64,000 nucleotides of DNA from Cytophagaceae bacterium (GTDB lineage: Bacteria > Bacteroidota > Bacteroidia > Flavobacteriales > Flavobacteriaceae): assembly GCA_002710685.1 (NCBI GenBank), contig PALD01000027.1:62001-126000 (forward strand), given 5' to 3'. Positions 34,171 through 43,852 of this stretch are shown in pieces. Position 1 is the stretch's first letter. Every line of letters begins with the position of its first letter. The notes beneath the pieces were generated by a model. The model was not told the DNA's origin. It did no database searches and saw only the letters and a list, made by a program, of their open reading frames with translations. Both the position numbers and the translations under genes were made by a program.

Positions 34171-37019
34171 TGCGCCTCAAGCCAGTTTTGTCCAGTTCCT
34201 AGATCAACGTCAAGTGGAACGCTCAGTTTATAAGCACTTTCCATTTCATCCTGAATCATTTTTGAAACTTTATCAAGTTCTGGTTTGTACACGTCAAAAA
34301 CCAATTCATCATGCACCTGAAGTAACATTTTGGTTTTATATTCTTCTGTCTCGAGCTTTTTATGGATGTTGATCATTGCAATCTTGATGATATCTGCCGC
34401 ACTACCTTGGATGGGCGCGTTCACTGCGTTGCGCTCCGCGGCACCGCGAACGACAGCATTGCCACTATTGATATCCTTTAAATAACGACGACGACCTAAA
34501 ACCGTAGAAACATACCCATTATCACGGGCAAAATCCACCTGTTCGCTGATGTAATTTCTTAATTTGGGATAGGTCTTATAATAGGTGTCGATAAGCTCTT
34601 TTGATTCGGCACGGGAAAGCGCTGTCTGGTTGCTCAACCCAAAAGCAGAAACCCCATAGATAATCCCAAAATTCACCGTTTTAGCATTGCTGCGCTGCTC
34701 GCGGGTTACGTCTTCTAGAGCCACATTAAATACTTTTGCTGCAGTTGATGCATGTATATCCTGACCTTCCTGAAAGGCTTTGATCATATTTTCTTCTTCG
34801 CTCAATGCTGCGATGATGCGCAATTCAATTTGCGAATAATCGGCTGCGAGCAGGATATAATCCTCACTGCGGGGTATAAAGGCTTTACGCACCTCCCGCC
34901 CCCGTTCAGTTCTAATGGGGATGTTCTGCAAGTTTGGGTTGTTTGAGCTCAAACGTCCTGTTGCCGCCACGGTTTGCATATAATCTGTGTGCACATGTCC
35001 CGTTTTAGGATTTACCTGGCCCGGCAAAGCATCCACGTACGTACTTTTTAATTTGGTCAAGCCACGATAATCCAGCACCTGCTGTACAATGTCATGTTTG
35101 GGCGCGAGATAAGAAAGTACATCCTCTGCCGTACTGTACTGCCCGGTCCTGGTCTTCTTTGGCTTATCAACAAGTTTCATTTTGTCAAACAAGATCTCAC
35201 CTAATTGCTTCGGTGAACCTATGTTAAACTCCTCGCCGGCCACTTCATAAATTTTTCGCTCTAGCGAAAGAATATCTGCATTTAATTCTGCCGCAAGGCT
35301 ACTTAAAAATCCTTCGTCCAGGTTAATACCTTCAAGCTCCATGTCTGCCAAAACACGCAACAAGGGAACCTCAATATCATCAAACAATTCTTGTGTTTTT
35401 GCCTCGACCAGTTCCTTCTCAAAATGCTCCTTCAACTGGTAGGTCACATCTGCGTCTTCTACCGCATACTCCGTTTGCTGCTCCAACGGCACCTCTCGCA
35501 TAGATTTTTGATTTTTTCCCTTTTTACCTATCAATTCCTCTATGGATACCGGTGTGTAATTAAGATATGTTTCTGCCAGGACGTCCATGTTATGGCGCAT
35601 ATCTGGGTTGATGAGATAGTGTGCAAGCATGGTGTCAAACAGCTTCCCCTTTACCACGACATCATACTTCTTGAGCACCTTAATGTCGTACTTAAGGTTC
35701 TGCCCTATTTTCTCAATATTCTCGTTTTCAAAAAACGGTTTTAACTCGTCTATCAGTTTTTGGCTTTCGCCAAAATCTTCCGGAAACGGCACATAAAATC
35801 CTTTTCCTTTTTCCCATGAAAATGCAATACCCACCAGCTCAGCATCAATGGGGTCAATGCTTGTGGTCTCGGTATCAAAGCACACCGAATCCTGCTTTAT
35901 CAAATTTTGCAGGAACAGCTTCATCGCCATGCCCGGTTTCACGAGTTGGTACAAATGCTCAGTATCCTTAATAGTTTTACGCTGATTAAGCTCTTCGATC
36001 TCCATCCCGTTACCTTCTCCACCAAAAAGCGTGTACTGTCCAGCACCAGCCTTAGCAGCCTTCTCAGCAGAAGAAACCAGTTTTTTTGCAGTTTCTGTAT
36101 TGCTCACGGCAGCGCCGGTATCACTTTGTACCTCACCACTAAAAATCTTGATAAATTGATCCTTGATACGACGAAATTCGAGTTCGTCAAAAATCTCCTG
36201 AACCTTTTCTGCATCAGGTTTAGAAAGCTCATATTTTTCAGCATCAAACTGCACATCACAGTCAATCATGATGGTGGCAAGCTTTTTTGAAAGTCGGCCC
36301 AGGTCAGCATTCTCAATCACCTTTTCTTTCATTTTGCCCTTGAGCTTGTCGGTATTTTCCAGCAGGCCTTCCATACTGCCATATTCTTTGATGAACTTCT
36401 TTGCTGTCTTATCTCCCACGCCTGGCAATCCCGGAATATTATCACTCGCATCACCCATCATCCCGAGGTAATCAATCACCTGTAACGGATTTTCAACCTC
36501 AAATTTTTTCTGCACTTCTGGGATTCCCCAGATTTCTATACCGTTGCCCATTCTTGCTGGGCGGTACATAAATATGTTTTCGCTTACCAGCTGGGCATAA
36601 TCCTTATCTGGCGTGACCATAAAAACTTGGTAACCTTCCTTCTCGGCCTGCTTTGCCAATGTACCGATCAAATCATCTGCCTCGATCCCCTCAATCTCGA
36701 TGCAAGGCACATGCATGGCCTTCAGGATTTTCTGAATCCATGGTACGGCTACTTTTATGGCCTCTGGGGTCTCATCACGATGGGCTTTATATGCCTCATA
36801 CATCTCCACACGGTCTGCACTACCGCCTTTATCAAAAGCTACTGCGAGATGATCTGGCTTTTCACGCTTGATCACGTCAAAGAGTGAATTGACAAACCCC
36901 ATGATTGCAGAGGTGTCCATCCCCTTACTATTGACACGTGGATTCTTTATAAGTGCGTAATACCCACGGAAAATAAGTGCGTAGGCATCAAGTAAAAAAA
37001 GTCTTTTAGGTGCAGACAT
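34167..37019 (-). CDS. polA: DNA polymerase I
   Basis: 950 residues; fills repair gaps and removes RNA primers. Three domains: 5' nuclease (about 1-300, with FLLDAYALIFRGYYAL, VAFDKGG and GDASDNIPGLPGVGDKTA), 3'-5' exonuclease (about 375-540) with the proofreading acids kept (VCFDTETTSIDP), and polymerase (about 580-950) with motif A AADYSQIELRIIA, motif B RSNAKTVNFGIIYG and motif C QVHDELVFDV. Proofreading thus appears active, unlike in many Gram-positive enzymes. Two dispersed palindromes lie inside it. Transcribed alone. Confidence 0.97.
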   Translation of the reverse strand: MSAPKRLFLLDAYALIFRGYYALIKNPRVNSKGMDTSAIMGFVNSLFDVIKREKPDHLAVAFDKGGSADRVEMYEAYKAHRDETPEAIKVAVPWIQKILKAMHVPCIEIEGIEADDLIGTLAKQAEKEGYQVFMVTPDKDYAQLVSENIFMYRPARMGNGIEIWGIPEVQKKFEVENPLQVIDYLGMMGDASDNIPGLPGVGDKTAKKFIKEYGSMEGLLENTDKLKGKMKEKVIENADLGRLSKKLATIMIDCDVQFDAEKYELSKPDAEKVQEIFDELEFRRIKDQFIKIFSGEVQSDTGAAVSNTETAKKLVSSAEKAAKAGAGQYTLFGGEGNGMEIEELNQRKTIKDTEHLYQLVKPGMAMKLFLQNLIKQDSVCFDTETTSIDPIDAELVGIAFSWEKGKGFYVPFPEDFGESQKLIDELKPFFENENIEKIGQNLKYDIKVLKKYDVVVKGKLFDTMLAHYLINPDMRHNMDVLAETYLNYTPVSIEELIGKKGKNQKSMREVPLEQQTEYAVEDADVTYQLKEHFEKELVEAKTQELFDDIEVPLLRVLADMELEGINLDEGFLSSLAAELNADILSLERKIYEVAGEEFNIGSPKQLGEILFDKMKLVDKPKKTRTGQYSTAEDVLSYLAPKHDIVQQVLDYRGLTKLKSTYVDALPGQVNPKTGHVHTDYMQTVAATGRLSSNNPNLQNIPIRTERGREVRKAFIPRSEDYILLAADYSQIELRIIAALSEEENMIKAFQEGQDIHASTAAKVFNVALEDVTREQRSNAKTVNFGIIYGVSAFGLSNQTALSRAESKELIDTYYKTYPKLRNYISEQVDFARDNGYVSTVLGRRRYLKDINSGNAVVRGAAERNAVNAPIQGSAADIIKIAMINIHKKLETEEYKTKMLLQVHDELVFDVYKPELDKVSKMIQDEMESAYKLSVPLDVDLGTGQNWLEAH
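35254..35269. repeat. Palindrome TTTCGCTCTAGCGAAA inside polA
   Basis: 16 bases, near perfect (central CTAG with one flanking mismatch), read on the minus strand as LSLER. Confidence 0.75.
35758..35775. repeat. Palindrome TTTTGGC-TTTC-GCCAAAA inside polA
   Basis: Seven-base perfect arms, read on the minus strand as FGESQK, a different frame from the LAKAK copy at 9033. Confidence 0.78.
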
Positions 37020-37125
37020 GTTTAGAATTTTGAAAGGATTTAAAAATAAGAAGAATTAAGGCGATGGGCTAGCTTCTCAATAAACAATGCTTAAATTTCC
37101 ATAGCAATTTTATAAAGTGTTTAAT

Positions 37126-37190
37126 GTCATGCTGAACTTGATTCAGCATCTCACAAGAATGATGAGACCCTGAAACAAGTTCAGGGTGAC
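37126..37190. repeat. REP-like imperfect inverted repeat
   Basis: About 65 bases in which GTCATGCTGAACTTG at the left is answered by CAAGTTCAGGGTGAC at the right, with inner ATTCAGCATCTCA facing TGAGACCCTGAA. It lies in the 200-base gap between polA and the 102-residue gene. Elements of this kind (GTCAT..GAACTTG..TTCAG..) are, as I recall, widely scattered in Bacteroidetes genomes. Confidence 0.65.
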
Positions 37191-37220
37191 GACAACATCA
37201 AACTTATAGCGAAGTAAATC

Positions 37221-37529
37221 ATGACCACACCATCTACATACACAGAATTTGAAGCAACATTACCCCAAGATAATCCGCCAGCTGACTGGCCAGAGACCTT
37301 AAAATCCCTTTGGCACCAGGCCAAAGGAAACTGGGAAGCTTCACATGATATCGCTCAAGATATTCATGGAAAAATGGGCAGTTTGATTCATGCACATTTG
37401 CATCGCGATGAAGGTGACGACTGGAATGCCGGCTACTGGTACCATCAAGCGGGAAGAACTTTCCCTACCATTTCCCTTAAGGAAGAATTGAGGGAGATTG
37501 TTGAGGAAGTTTTGAGTGGTCTAAAATGA
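37221..37529 (+). CDS. Conserved hypothetical protein, 102 residues
   Basis: No signal peptide or membrane helix. The segments SLWHQAKGNWEASHDIAQDI, HAHLHRDEGDDWNAGYWYHQAGR and a C-terminal amphipathic helix (LKEELREIVEEVLSGLK) resemble a small protein family found in many bacterial phyla with no known function. His-, Trp- and Tyr-rich conserved core. Single gene with its own terminator. Confidence 0.78.
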   Translation: MTTPSTYTEFEATLPQDNPPADWPETLKSLWHQAKGNWEASHDIAQDIHGKMGSLIHAHLHRDEGDDWNAGYWYHQAGRTFPTISLKEELREIVEEVLSGLK

Positions 37530-37566
37530 TATAGCTCCGCTATGCGTTTGCAATTAGACATAAAAA

Positions 37567-37596
37567 AACCTGCTAAAATCTTAGCAGGTTTTTGTG
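37567..37596 (+). terminator. Bidirectional intrinsic terminator
   Basis: Perfect ten-base arms AACCTGCTAA (37567-37576) and TTAGCAGGTT (37581-37590), with A-run before and T-run after. It serves the 102-residue gene and, on the minus strand, probably sucB. Confidence 0.88.
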
Positions 37597-37602
37597 TTTG
37601 AG

Positions 37603-37620
37603 TCGCTTTCGCGGAAGCGA
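37603..37620. repeat. Near-palindrome TCGCTTTCGCGGAAGCGA
   Basis: 18 bases with a single mismatched pair, just past the 3' end of sucB. Related to the perfect copy at 48996. Confidence 0.75.
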
Positions 37621-37648
37621 TATTAGAAATCCGTCTTCACGGAATTTA

Positions 37649-38908
37649 CTATAGCTCTAATGCTTTAAGCACGTTATTGTCCATCAACAATTCTTCTGGG
37701 TTCTCGATAGCTTCTTTGATCGCTACTAGGAAACCTACAGATTCTTTACCGTCTATGATACGGTGGTCGTAAGAAAGCGCCACGTACATCACGGGTGCGA
37801 TTGCGATGGCCCCATCACGAACGATGGCACGCTCTACGATGTTATGCATACCAAGAATCGCGCTCTGTGGAGGGTTAATAATGGGCGTAGAAAGCATACT
37901 ACCAAAAACTCCACCGTTAGTAATTGTAAATGTACCGCCGGTCATTTCATCTACTGTGATCTCACCTTCTCTAGCGCGAATTGCAAGACGTTTTACCTCG
38001 CTCTCCACACCACGGAAACTAAGATTCTCTGCATTACGGATCACAGGAACCATAAGACCTTTAGGCCCAGAAACGGCAATTGAAATATCCTGATAGTCGT
38101 AAGTAATCATTTCCTTACCATCAATCATTGAGTTAACCGCAGGATATAATTCTAGCGCACGAACCACGGCTTTTGTAAAGAAAGACATAAAGCCAAGTCC
38201 TACGCCATGCTTTGATTTAAAATCTTCTTTGTATTTGTTGCGCAACTCAAAAACAGCGCTCATATCCACCTCGTTGAACGTGGTCAACATCGCGGTTTCA
38301 TTCTTGGCAGAAACAAGGCGTTCAGCTACCTTTCTGCGCAGCATGCTCAACTTGCTTCGTGATTCTCCACGGTTTCCATTTCCTGGGGTTCCCATGGAAG
38401 CTTTTGCATTCACGGCATCCTCTTTGGTGATGCGGCCATCCTTGCCTGTTCCCTTTACATCTTTTGCATCAATGCCCTTCTCGTGAAGTGCTTTCTTGGC
38501 AGCAGGACTGGGAGTTCCCGTTGCATAGGTATCTTGCTTTTGATCAGGAGTCGAAGATTTTGAAGGTTCTTCTTTTTTGGCTTCGGCCTTATCGTTAGTA
38601 TCTGCTTTTTTATCAGCGTCTTCCTTTATATCTTTTTCTGCAGCTTTATCGTCACCGCCTCCTGGTTTTTCAGCTTCTGTATCTATCAAACACACCACGG
38701 CACCCACGGCCACTGCGTCTCCTTCTTCCGCTTTAAGCGTGATTATACCGCTTGCCTCAGCAGGAAGTTCAAGTGTTGCCTTGTCGCTATCTACCTCAGC
38801 GATTGCCTGGTCTTTTTCTACATAATCACCATCTTCTACAAGCCATTGGGCTATTTCAACTTCGGTGATGGATTCTCCCGGAGATGGGACTTTCATTTCT
38901 AAAGCCAT
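37649..38908 (-). CDS. sucB: 2-oxoglutarate dehydrogenase E2 (dihydrolipoyl succinyltransferase)
   Basis: 419 residues; transfers the succinyl group from E1 to CoA in the citric-acid cycle. The lipoyl domain is at 1-76 with the modified Lys43 in DSDKATLEL. A Lys/Glu/Ala-rich linker (80-125), the peripheral-subunit-binding domain (about 130-165, SPAAKKALHEKGIDAKDVKGTGKDGRI) and the catalytic domain with ALSYDHRIIDGKE (His/Asp active site) follow. One lipoyl domain points to the oxoglutarate rather than the pyruvate complex. It follows sucA by 33 bases. The E3 gene is not here. Confidence 0.95.
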   Translation of the reverse strand: MALEMKVPSPGESITEVEIAQWLVEDGDYVEKDQAIAEVDSDKATLELPAEASGIITLKAEEGDAVAVGAVVCLIDTEAEKPGGGDDKAAEKDIKEDADKKADTNDKAEAKKEEPSKSSTPDQKQDTYATGTPSPAAKKALHEKGIDAKDVKGTGKDGRITKEDAVNAKASMGTPGNGNRGESRSKLSMLRRKVAERLVSAKNETAMLTTFNEVDMSAVFELRNKYKEDFKSKHGVGLGFMSFFTKAVVRALELYPAVNSMIDGKEMITYDYQDISIAVSGPKGLMVPVIRNAENLSFRGVESEVKRLAIRAREGEITVDEMTGGTFTITNGGVFGSMLSTPIINPPQSAILGMHNIVERAIVRDGAIAIAPVMYVALSYDHRIIDGKESVGFLVAIKEAIENPEELLMDNNVLKALEL

Positions 38909-38941
38909 AATCTAAATTATTATGAAATTTTAATTGCTTTC

Positions 38942-41707
38942 TTAGTCTTCTTTTATTTGAAATACATCTTCTATAACACGCTGATGCCTGCGTTTGTAGC
39001 GCACAGCACTACCTGCTGCCGGGGCTCCATAGAACTTACGGCTGCACACACGGAAATCCTTTGCCTCGGGCAGGTGCATCAACATGTGACCGTATGCCCC
39101 CATGTTGCGTGGTTCTTCTTGTGCCCACACCACATCATCAGCATTGCCGTATTTTTTAATCGCCTTGCGCATTTCTTGCTTTGGCAGCGGAAACAACTGC
39201 TCCACTCTCACCAAGGCTACGTCCGTGCGGCCCAGGTCCTCGCGTTTATCCAGCAAATCGTAATAGAATTTACCGGTAACGAACACCAATGTTTTTACCT
39301 TATCTGCCTCAACGGATTCATCATCAATCACCATCTGGAAGCTACCCTTGGCCAGTTCTTCTTTAGTAGAATTCACTTTTGGGTGGCGCAGCAGGCTTTT
39401 AGGCGTAAACACGATCAACGGCTTTCTAAATACACTCTTCATCTGACGACGAAGCAGGTGATAGAAGTTGGCCGGTGTGGTACAATCTGCAACATACATA
39501 TTGTCTACCGCACAAAGTTGCAAGTAACGCTCCATCCTGGCCGATGAGTGCTCAGCACCCTGGCCTTCATACCCGTGAGGGAGGAGCATCACAAGTCCAT
39601 TCTGTAATTTCCATTTGTCTTCTGCAGCTGAGATATACTGGTCAATCATGATTTGTGCACCGTTGCTGAAGTCACCAAACTGCGCCTCCCAGATAGGAAG
39701 CGTGTTAGGGCTCGCCATGGCATAACCATAATCAAAACCTACAACCCCGTACTCTGAAAGCAAAGAGTTGAAAATATACATATGTCCCTGCTCGCCCTTG
39801 AGGTTGTTGAGCAGCACGATTTCTTCTTCGCTATCCTCTACCTTGGTCACGGCATGACGGTGCGAGAAGGTACCGCGCTCCACATCCTGACCGGTCATGC
39901 GTACGTCAAAACCCTCTTTAAGCAAAGAACCATATGCCAGTAATTCTGCCAGGCCCCAATCTATCTTGTTGTCCTCAAAGTACATGACCCTGCGGGCCTC
40001 GATAAGCTTGGCTATCTTGCGCATAAACTTTTTATCTTCAGGCAACTGCGTGATTACAGTGGCAATCTCTGCCAGCCCTTCTTGATCAAAAGTTGTATCT
40101 ATTTTTTCCATCATGTTATCTTCAGTAGCCGGGTGGAAACCTTCCCACTCGTCCTGCATGATAGCTGTTATTCTTGTCGTTTCCTCCTTACGGGAGATCT
40201 CAAGCTTTTCTTCCAGGCTTTCCTTGTAATCCTCTTCAAGCTTGGAGACGTAGTTGTCATCTATTACACCTTCGGCAATAAGCTTGCTGGCATAAATATC
40301 ACGGGCATTGTCATGTTTGGCAATAGCCTTATATAATTTAGGCTGGGTAAAACGGGGCTCGTCACCCTCGTTATGGCCGTATTTTCTATAGCCCAAAAGA
40401 TCGATAAAAACATCCCGTCCAAACTCCATCCTGAAATCCAGTGCAAACAATGCTGCATGAACCACAGCCTCAACATCGTCTGCATTGACATGCAATACGG
40501 GAGAAAGTGTGGTTTTTGCAACGTCTGTACAATAGGTTGATGAACGTGCATCAAGGTAGTTTGTGGTAAAACCTATCTGGTTGTTGATGACGATATGGAT
40601 GGTTCCCTTTGTGGTGTACCCATCCAGTTGTGCCATCTGCACGATTTCATAAACAATGCCTTGACCAGCAATGGCCGCATCACCATGAACCACGATGGGC
40701 AGCACTTGGTTAGGGTTATCAAAATGGTGCTTGTCTTGTTTTGCACGGGCAATACCCTCGACCACGGCACCCACGGTCTCAAGGTGAGATGGGTTTGGCG
40801 CAATATTCAGGTTGATTTCTTTACCACTATCCGTGGTGCGGCACGATGTCCAGCCCAGGTGGTATTTTACATCTCCGTCAAAAACCTCCTGGTCATAATC
40901 CTTGCCATCAAACTCACTGAAAATGTCCTTGGCATTCTTGCCAAAGATATTTGTCAAGGTATTTAAACGGCCACGGTGTGCCATGCCCATCACAAATTCT
41001 TTTACCCCAAAACTGGCCGCGGCTTCAATGATGGCATCAAGTGCCGGGATGAAGCTTTCTCCACCTTCTAGTGAAAACCGTTTTTGACCCACATATTTGG
41101 TATGCAGGAAAGTTTCAAATGAAACCGCCTCATTGAGCTTTCTTAGAATGTACTTTTTTCTATCTGCCGTAAACTTCGGGTGGTTATCGTTGATGTTCAG
41201 TTTATTCTGGATCCACTGTATTTCTTCGGGCTTGCGGATGAACATATACTCCACCCCTATGGATTCACAATAAATCTTTTTAAGGTGGGTGATTATTTCG
41301 CGTAAGCTAGAGGGGCCCATCCCCAGGATCTCCCCGGCAGAGAAGACCGTATCCAGGTCGTTTTGGCTCAAGCCAAAATTCTCAATATCAAGGCTGGGCT
41401 CATACTTGCGCCTCTCGCGCACCGGGTTTGTCTTGGTAAAGAGGTGCCCGCGGGTGCGGTAACCATCAATAAGCTTGACCACCTGAAATTCCTTCTGGAG
41501 GTTATCGGGTATCTGTATTCTCTCGCCCGCCCCTGGCTCGGCGATTATCAATTCTCCATTATGACCATTCTCCTGTTGCCCGAAATCAAAGCCCTGAAAA
41601 AAAGCCCTCCAACTGGGCTCTACACGATCAGGATGCTCTAGGTATTGTTCGTACAAGTCAGCAAAATACTCAGTGTGTGCTGCATTTAGGAACGAAAATC
41701 TATCCAT
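38942..41707 (-). CDS. sucA: 2-oxoglutarate dehydrogenase E1
   Basis: 921 residues from MDRFSFLNAAHTEYFADLYEQ at 41707; thiamine-diphosphate enzyme that decarboxylates 2-oxoglutarate. The frame extends to 41743, but a promoter -7 box lies at 41733-41740, and the extra residues are not conserved. The N-terminus carries the YEQYLEHPDRVEPSWRAFF signature. The ThDP-binding half has MAHRGRLNTLTNIFGK and VHGDAAIAGQG. The C-terminal half has FSHRHAV, LLPHGYEGQGAEHSSAR and VVWAQEEPRNMGAY. First gene of the sucA-sucB operon. Confidence 0.96.
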   Translation of the reverse strand: MDRFSFLNAAHTEYFADLYEQYLEHPDRVEPSWRAFFQGFDFGQQENGHNGELIIAEPGAGERIQIPDNLQKEFQVVKLIDGYRTRGHLFTKTNPVRERRKYEPSLDIENFGLSQNDLDTVFSAGEILGMGPSSLREIITHLKKIYCESIGVEYMFIRKPEEIQWIQNKLNINDNHPKFTADRKKYILRKLNEAVSFETFLHTKYVGQKRFSLEGGESFIPALDAIIEAAASFGVKEFVMGMAHRGRLNTLTNIFGKNAKDIFSEFDGKDYDQEVFDGDVKYHLGWTSCRTTDSGKEINLNIAPNPSHLETVGAVVEGIARAKQDKHHFDNPNQVLPIVVHGDAAIAGQGIVYEIVQMAQLDGYTTKGTIHIVINNQIGFTTNYLDARSSTYCTDVAKTTLSPVLHVNADDVEAVVHAALFALDFRMEFGRDVFIDLLGYRKYGHNEGDEPRFTQPKLYKAIAKHDNARDIYASKLIAEGVIDDNYVSKLEEDYKESLEEKLEISRKEETTRITAIMQDEWEGFHPATEDNMMEKIDTTFDQEGLAEIATVITQLPEDKKFMRKIAKLIEARRVMYFEDNKIDWGLAELLAYGSLLKEGFDVRMTGQDVERGTFSHRHAVTKVEDSEEEIVLLNNLKGEQGHMYIFNSLLSEYGVVGFDYGYAMASPNTLPIWEAQFGDFSNGAQIMIDQYISAAEDKWKLQNGLVMLLPHGYEGQGAEHSSARMERYLQLCAVDNMYVADCTTPANFYHLLRRQMKSVFRKPLIVFTPKSLLRHPKVNSTKEELAKGSFQMVIDDESVEADKVKTLVFVTGKFYYDLLDKREDLGRTDVALVRVEQLFPLPKQEMRKAIKKYGNADDVVWAQEEPRNMGAYGHMLMHLPEAKDFRVCSRKFYGAPAAGSAVRYKRRHQRVIEDVFQIKED

Positions 41708-41732
41708 CTTTATTTTTAACGCAATAATTGGG

Positions 41733-41740
41733 CAAAAATA
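41733..41740 (-). promoter_or_regulatory. Putative sucA promoter -7 box
   Basis: TATTTTTG on the minus strand, perfect TAnnTTTG. No clear -33 box. Predicted leader of about 19 bases to the ATG at 41707. Confidence 0.42.
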
Positions 41741-41794
41741 CAATATTTGCGGGTCATAACTTTGAACTATTCAACTTTTTCTGGTTATGGTTAA

Positions 41795-41815
41795 CAAGGT
41801 ATTAACGATACCTTG
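41795..41815 (-). terminator. Hairpin past the polyprenyl synthase operon
   Basis: Perfect eight-base arms CAAGGTAT and ATACCTTG around TAACG, ten bases beyond the stop of the 112-residue gene. No T-run follows, so it could be a protective 3' end rather than a terminator. Confidence 0.4.
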
Positions 41816-41824
41816 ATGTAGGGA

Positions 41825-42163
41825 CTACCTGTACTTTAATTTCATGAATTCCCTATTTAAAATCAGGGATGCGGCCCCGACCGCAAATTCATGCAGCTCG
41901 CTGGCAGCAAGCTCATTTACCGCTTTTTCTGGCACGTCAACAGCATAGAGAAGGTTGAGAAAAGCGGGCATGTCCCGCGATACCAGTTCATAGATAAAAG
42001 CCGTAAAGCTGCGCAGCAATGACCTCGATTGTATGGTGGTGGGGTAGTTTTCCCTAAGGCCGGCCCTGGCGAGGTCCTTGTTGAGCTGTTGCACGAGCAT
42101 CTCATACTTGGCGACCTTTAACGCGTCTTCAAGAACCTGGATGCCGTCCCGTTGCCCCGGCAT
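41825..42163 (-). CDS. Small helical hypothetical protein beside polyprenyl synthase
   Basis: 112 residues, no signal peptide, all-helical by composition (ALKVAKYEMLVQQLNKDLARAGL; VPEKAVNELAASELHEFAVGAA). I recognise no family. It begins one base after the polyprenyl synthase stop, so the two are translated together. A partner or regulator of that enzyme is possible, but nothing in the sequence shows it. Confidence 0.65.
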   Translation of the reverse strand: MPGQRDGIQVLEDALKVAKYEMLVQQLNKDLARAGLRENYPTTIQSRSLLRSFTAFIYELVSRDMPAFLNLLYAVDVPEKAVNELAASELHEFAVGAASLILNREFMKLKYR

Positions 42164-42164
42164 A

Positions 42165-43139
42165 TCACACCTTTCTTTTCATTAGGCTTTCGCCAAAATC
42201 ACGCAGCAACGCCTTTTTCTCTTCTTCAACATCAAGTTCATTGAGCACGGCAAAGGCCTTCTCGGTGTATTTCTTGATTTCATCCTTGATGGCCTGCGTT
42301 GCACCAGAAATTTCATAATGTTGCTTGACCGTTTCTACTTTCTGGGTGGGGTCGCTGGGGCTTATGGTAAAAAGGTGTTCAAGTTGCAGTGATTCACTTT
42401 GCGGCAACCTCTCATGGGCAACGAGATATAAGAAGGTTTTTTTGTTCTCTATGATATCACCGCCCACCTGCTTGCCAAATTTCTCAGGATCGCCAAAAGC
42501 ATCCAGGTAGTCATCCTGCAGCTGAAATGCAATCCCCAGGTTCCTGCCAAACTCATATATATTCTCTTTGCAGGCACTGGAAGCCCGGGCAACCACCGCG
42601 CCCATTTTAAGGGAAGCACCCACAAGTACCGCCGTCTTATAATTTATCATCTTAAGATATTCTGGCAGGGTGACATCTTCGCGCGACTCAAAATCCATGT
42701 CATATTGTTGTCCCTCGCACACCTCGAGCGCAGTTTTTGAGAACAGTTGCGCAAGTTCCCTAAAAATAGCCGGGTCATAATTCTCAAAAAGCTGGTAGGC
42801 CGTAATAAGCATGGCATCCCCGCTCAGGATGCCGGTATTGATATCCCACTTTACGTGCACCGTTTCCTTACCACGGCGCAGCGGGGCATCATCCATAATA
42901 TCATCATGTACCAGTGAGAAATTATGAAAAACCTCAACTGCAAGAGCCGCATCGAGGGCTTTTGTATGGCTTTCGCCAAATATTTCCGCACTCATTAACG
43001 TCAGCACGGGACGCAGGCGCTTGCCCCCCAGCCCCAGTATGTACTTTATGGGCTCGTACAGGTTGGCCGGTTCACGGTTTACGGTCTTTTTATCCAGATA
43101 CCCTAGAAATTCCTGAGTATATTCCTTAATACTGTGCAT
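42165..43139 (-). CDS. Trans-polyprenyl diphosphate synthase
   Basis: 324 residues; condenses isopentenyl diphosphate units into the long chain used for quinones or other isoprenoids. Both Asp-rich motifs are present: VHDDIMDD (first aspartates 79-80) with PLRRGK after it, and FQLQDDYLDAFGD in the second half. GGKRLRPVLTLMSAE matches the N-terminal signature. Product length cannot be read directly: relatives make C20 to C40 chains. Divergent from the ECF sigma gene, and first of a two-gene unit. Confidence 0.92.
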   Translation of the reverse strand: MHSIKEYTQEFLGYLDKKTVNREPANLYEPIKYILGLGGKRLRPVLTLMSAEIFGESHTKALDAALAVEVFHNFSLVHDDIMDDAPLRRGKETVHVKWDINTGILSGDAMLITAYQLFENYDPAIFRELAQLFSKTALEVCEGQQYDMDFESREDVTLPEYLKMINYKTAVLVGASLKMGAVVARASSACKENIYEFGRNLGIAFQLQDDYLDAFGDPEKFGKQVGGDIIENKKTFLYLVAHERLPQSESLQLEHLFTISPSDPTQKVETVKQHYEISGATQAIKDEIKKYTEKAFAVLNELDVEEEKKALLRDFGESLMKRKV

Positions 43140-43259
43140 CGAGCAATTTTTGGCTAAAATAGGGCTTGCAGATTAAAAACAACAGCTAACTTTTCCATTC
43201 TTAAATCATTTTTTAGAAAAATTTTAAAGTAAAAAACGGTTTCATTCGTCTTATAGAGT

Positions 43260-43841
43260 ATGGAGCCCATAAATGCCCTGCAAATGTCCCAGGAGGAAAA
43301 AGACAACTTGATTTCACAAGCAGTAGGCAATTATGGCGATAGGCTCATGGATTTCATAAAGCCCAAGGTCAACAATGAAGAGGACGCCGAAGACATCCTG
43401 CAGGAAGTATGGTACCAGTTTAGCAACCTTACCAACATATCACAGATTGTCAACGTGGGTAGCTGGCTGTACAGGGCAACCCGCAACAAGATAACTGACA
43501 GTTACCGGAAGAAAAAAACAGCAAACCTGGAAGATTTTGTCTTTGAGGATGAAGATGATTCCTTCTCGCTCAAGGATATCCTATTGCTCGACAACGAAAA
43601 AAACCCCGAGCTGAAGTTCTTTCAAGAAGAGATATGGGATGCTTTGTTACTGGCCCTTGGGGAACTCCCTGAAAAACAACGGTATGTTTTCGTGCAAAAC
43701 GAAATAGAAGACAAGACACTACAGCAAATTGCTGATGAACAAAATGAAAAACTAAAGACCATCATAAGCCGTAAGCACTATGCCGTGAAACATTTACGGG
43801 CAAAGCTGGGCCAGTTGTATGATGACCTTGAAAACTATTAA
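43260..43841 (+). CDS. ECF-type RNA polymerase sigma factor
   Basis: 193 residues. Region 2 (about 20-90) has DAEDILQEVWYQF and GSWLYRATRNKITDSYRKKK. Region 4 (about 125-190) has ALGELPEKQRYVFVQNEIEDKTLQQIADEQNEKLKTIISRKHYAVKHLRAKL. ECF factors switch on envelope- or stress-response genes when an anti-sigma factor lets go. No FecR-type or zinc anti-sigma gene follows; instead a small membrane protein is encoded 11 bases downstream. Confidence 0.9.
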   Translation: MEPINALQMSQEEKDNLISQAVGNYGDRLMDFIKPKVNNEEDAEDILQEVWYQFSNLTNISQIVNVGSWLYRATRNKITDSYRKKKTANLEDFVFEDEDDSFSLKDILLLDNEKNPELKFFQEEIWDALLLALGELPEKQRYVFVQNEIEDKTLQQIADEQNEKLKTIISRKHYAVKHLRAKLGQLYDDLENY

Positions 43842-43852
43842 ATAAAAAAATC

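Noticed and set aside
37126..37190. Start of a CRISPR array
   Set aside because: Only one element is present, with inverted and not direct repeats, and no cas genes.
38957..39547. 196-codon plus-strand ORF opposite sucA
   Set aside because: Shadow frame in a highly conserved gene; the product has no recognisable domain.
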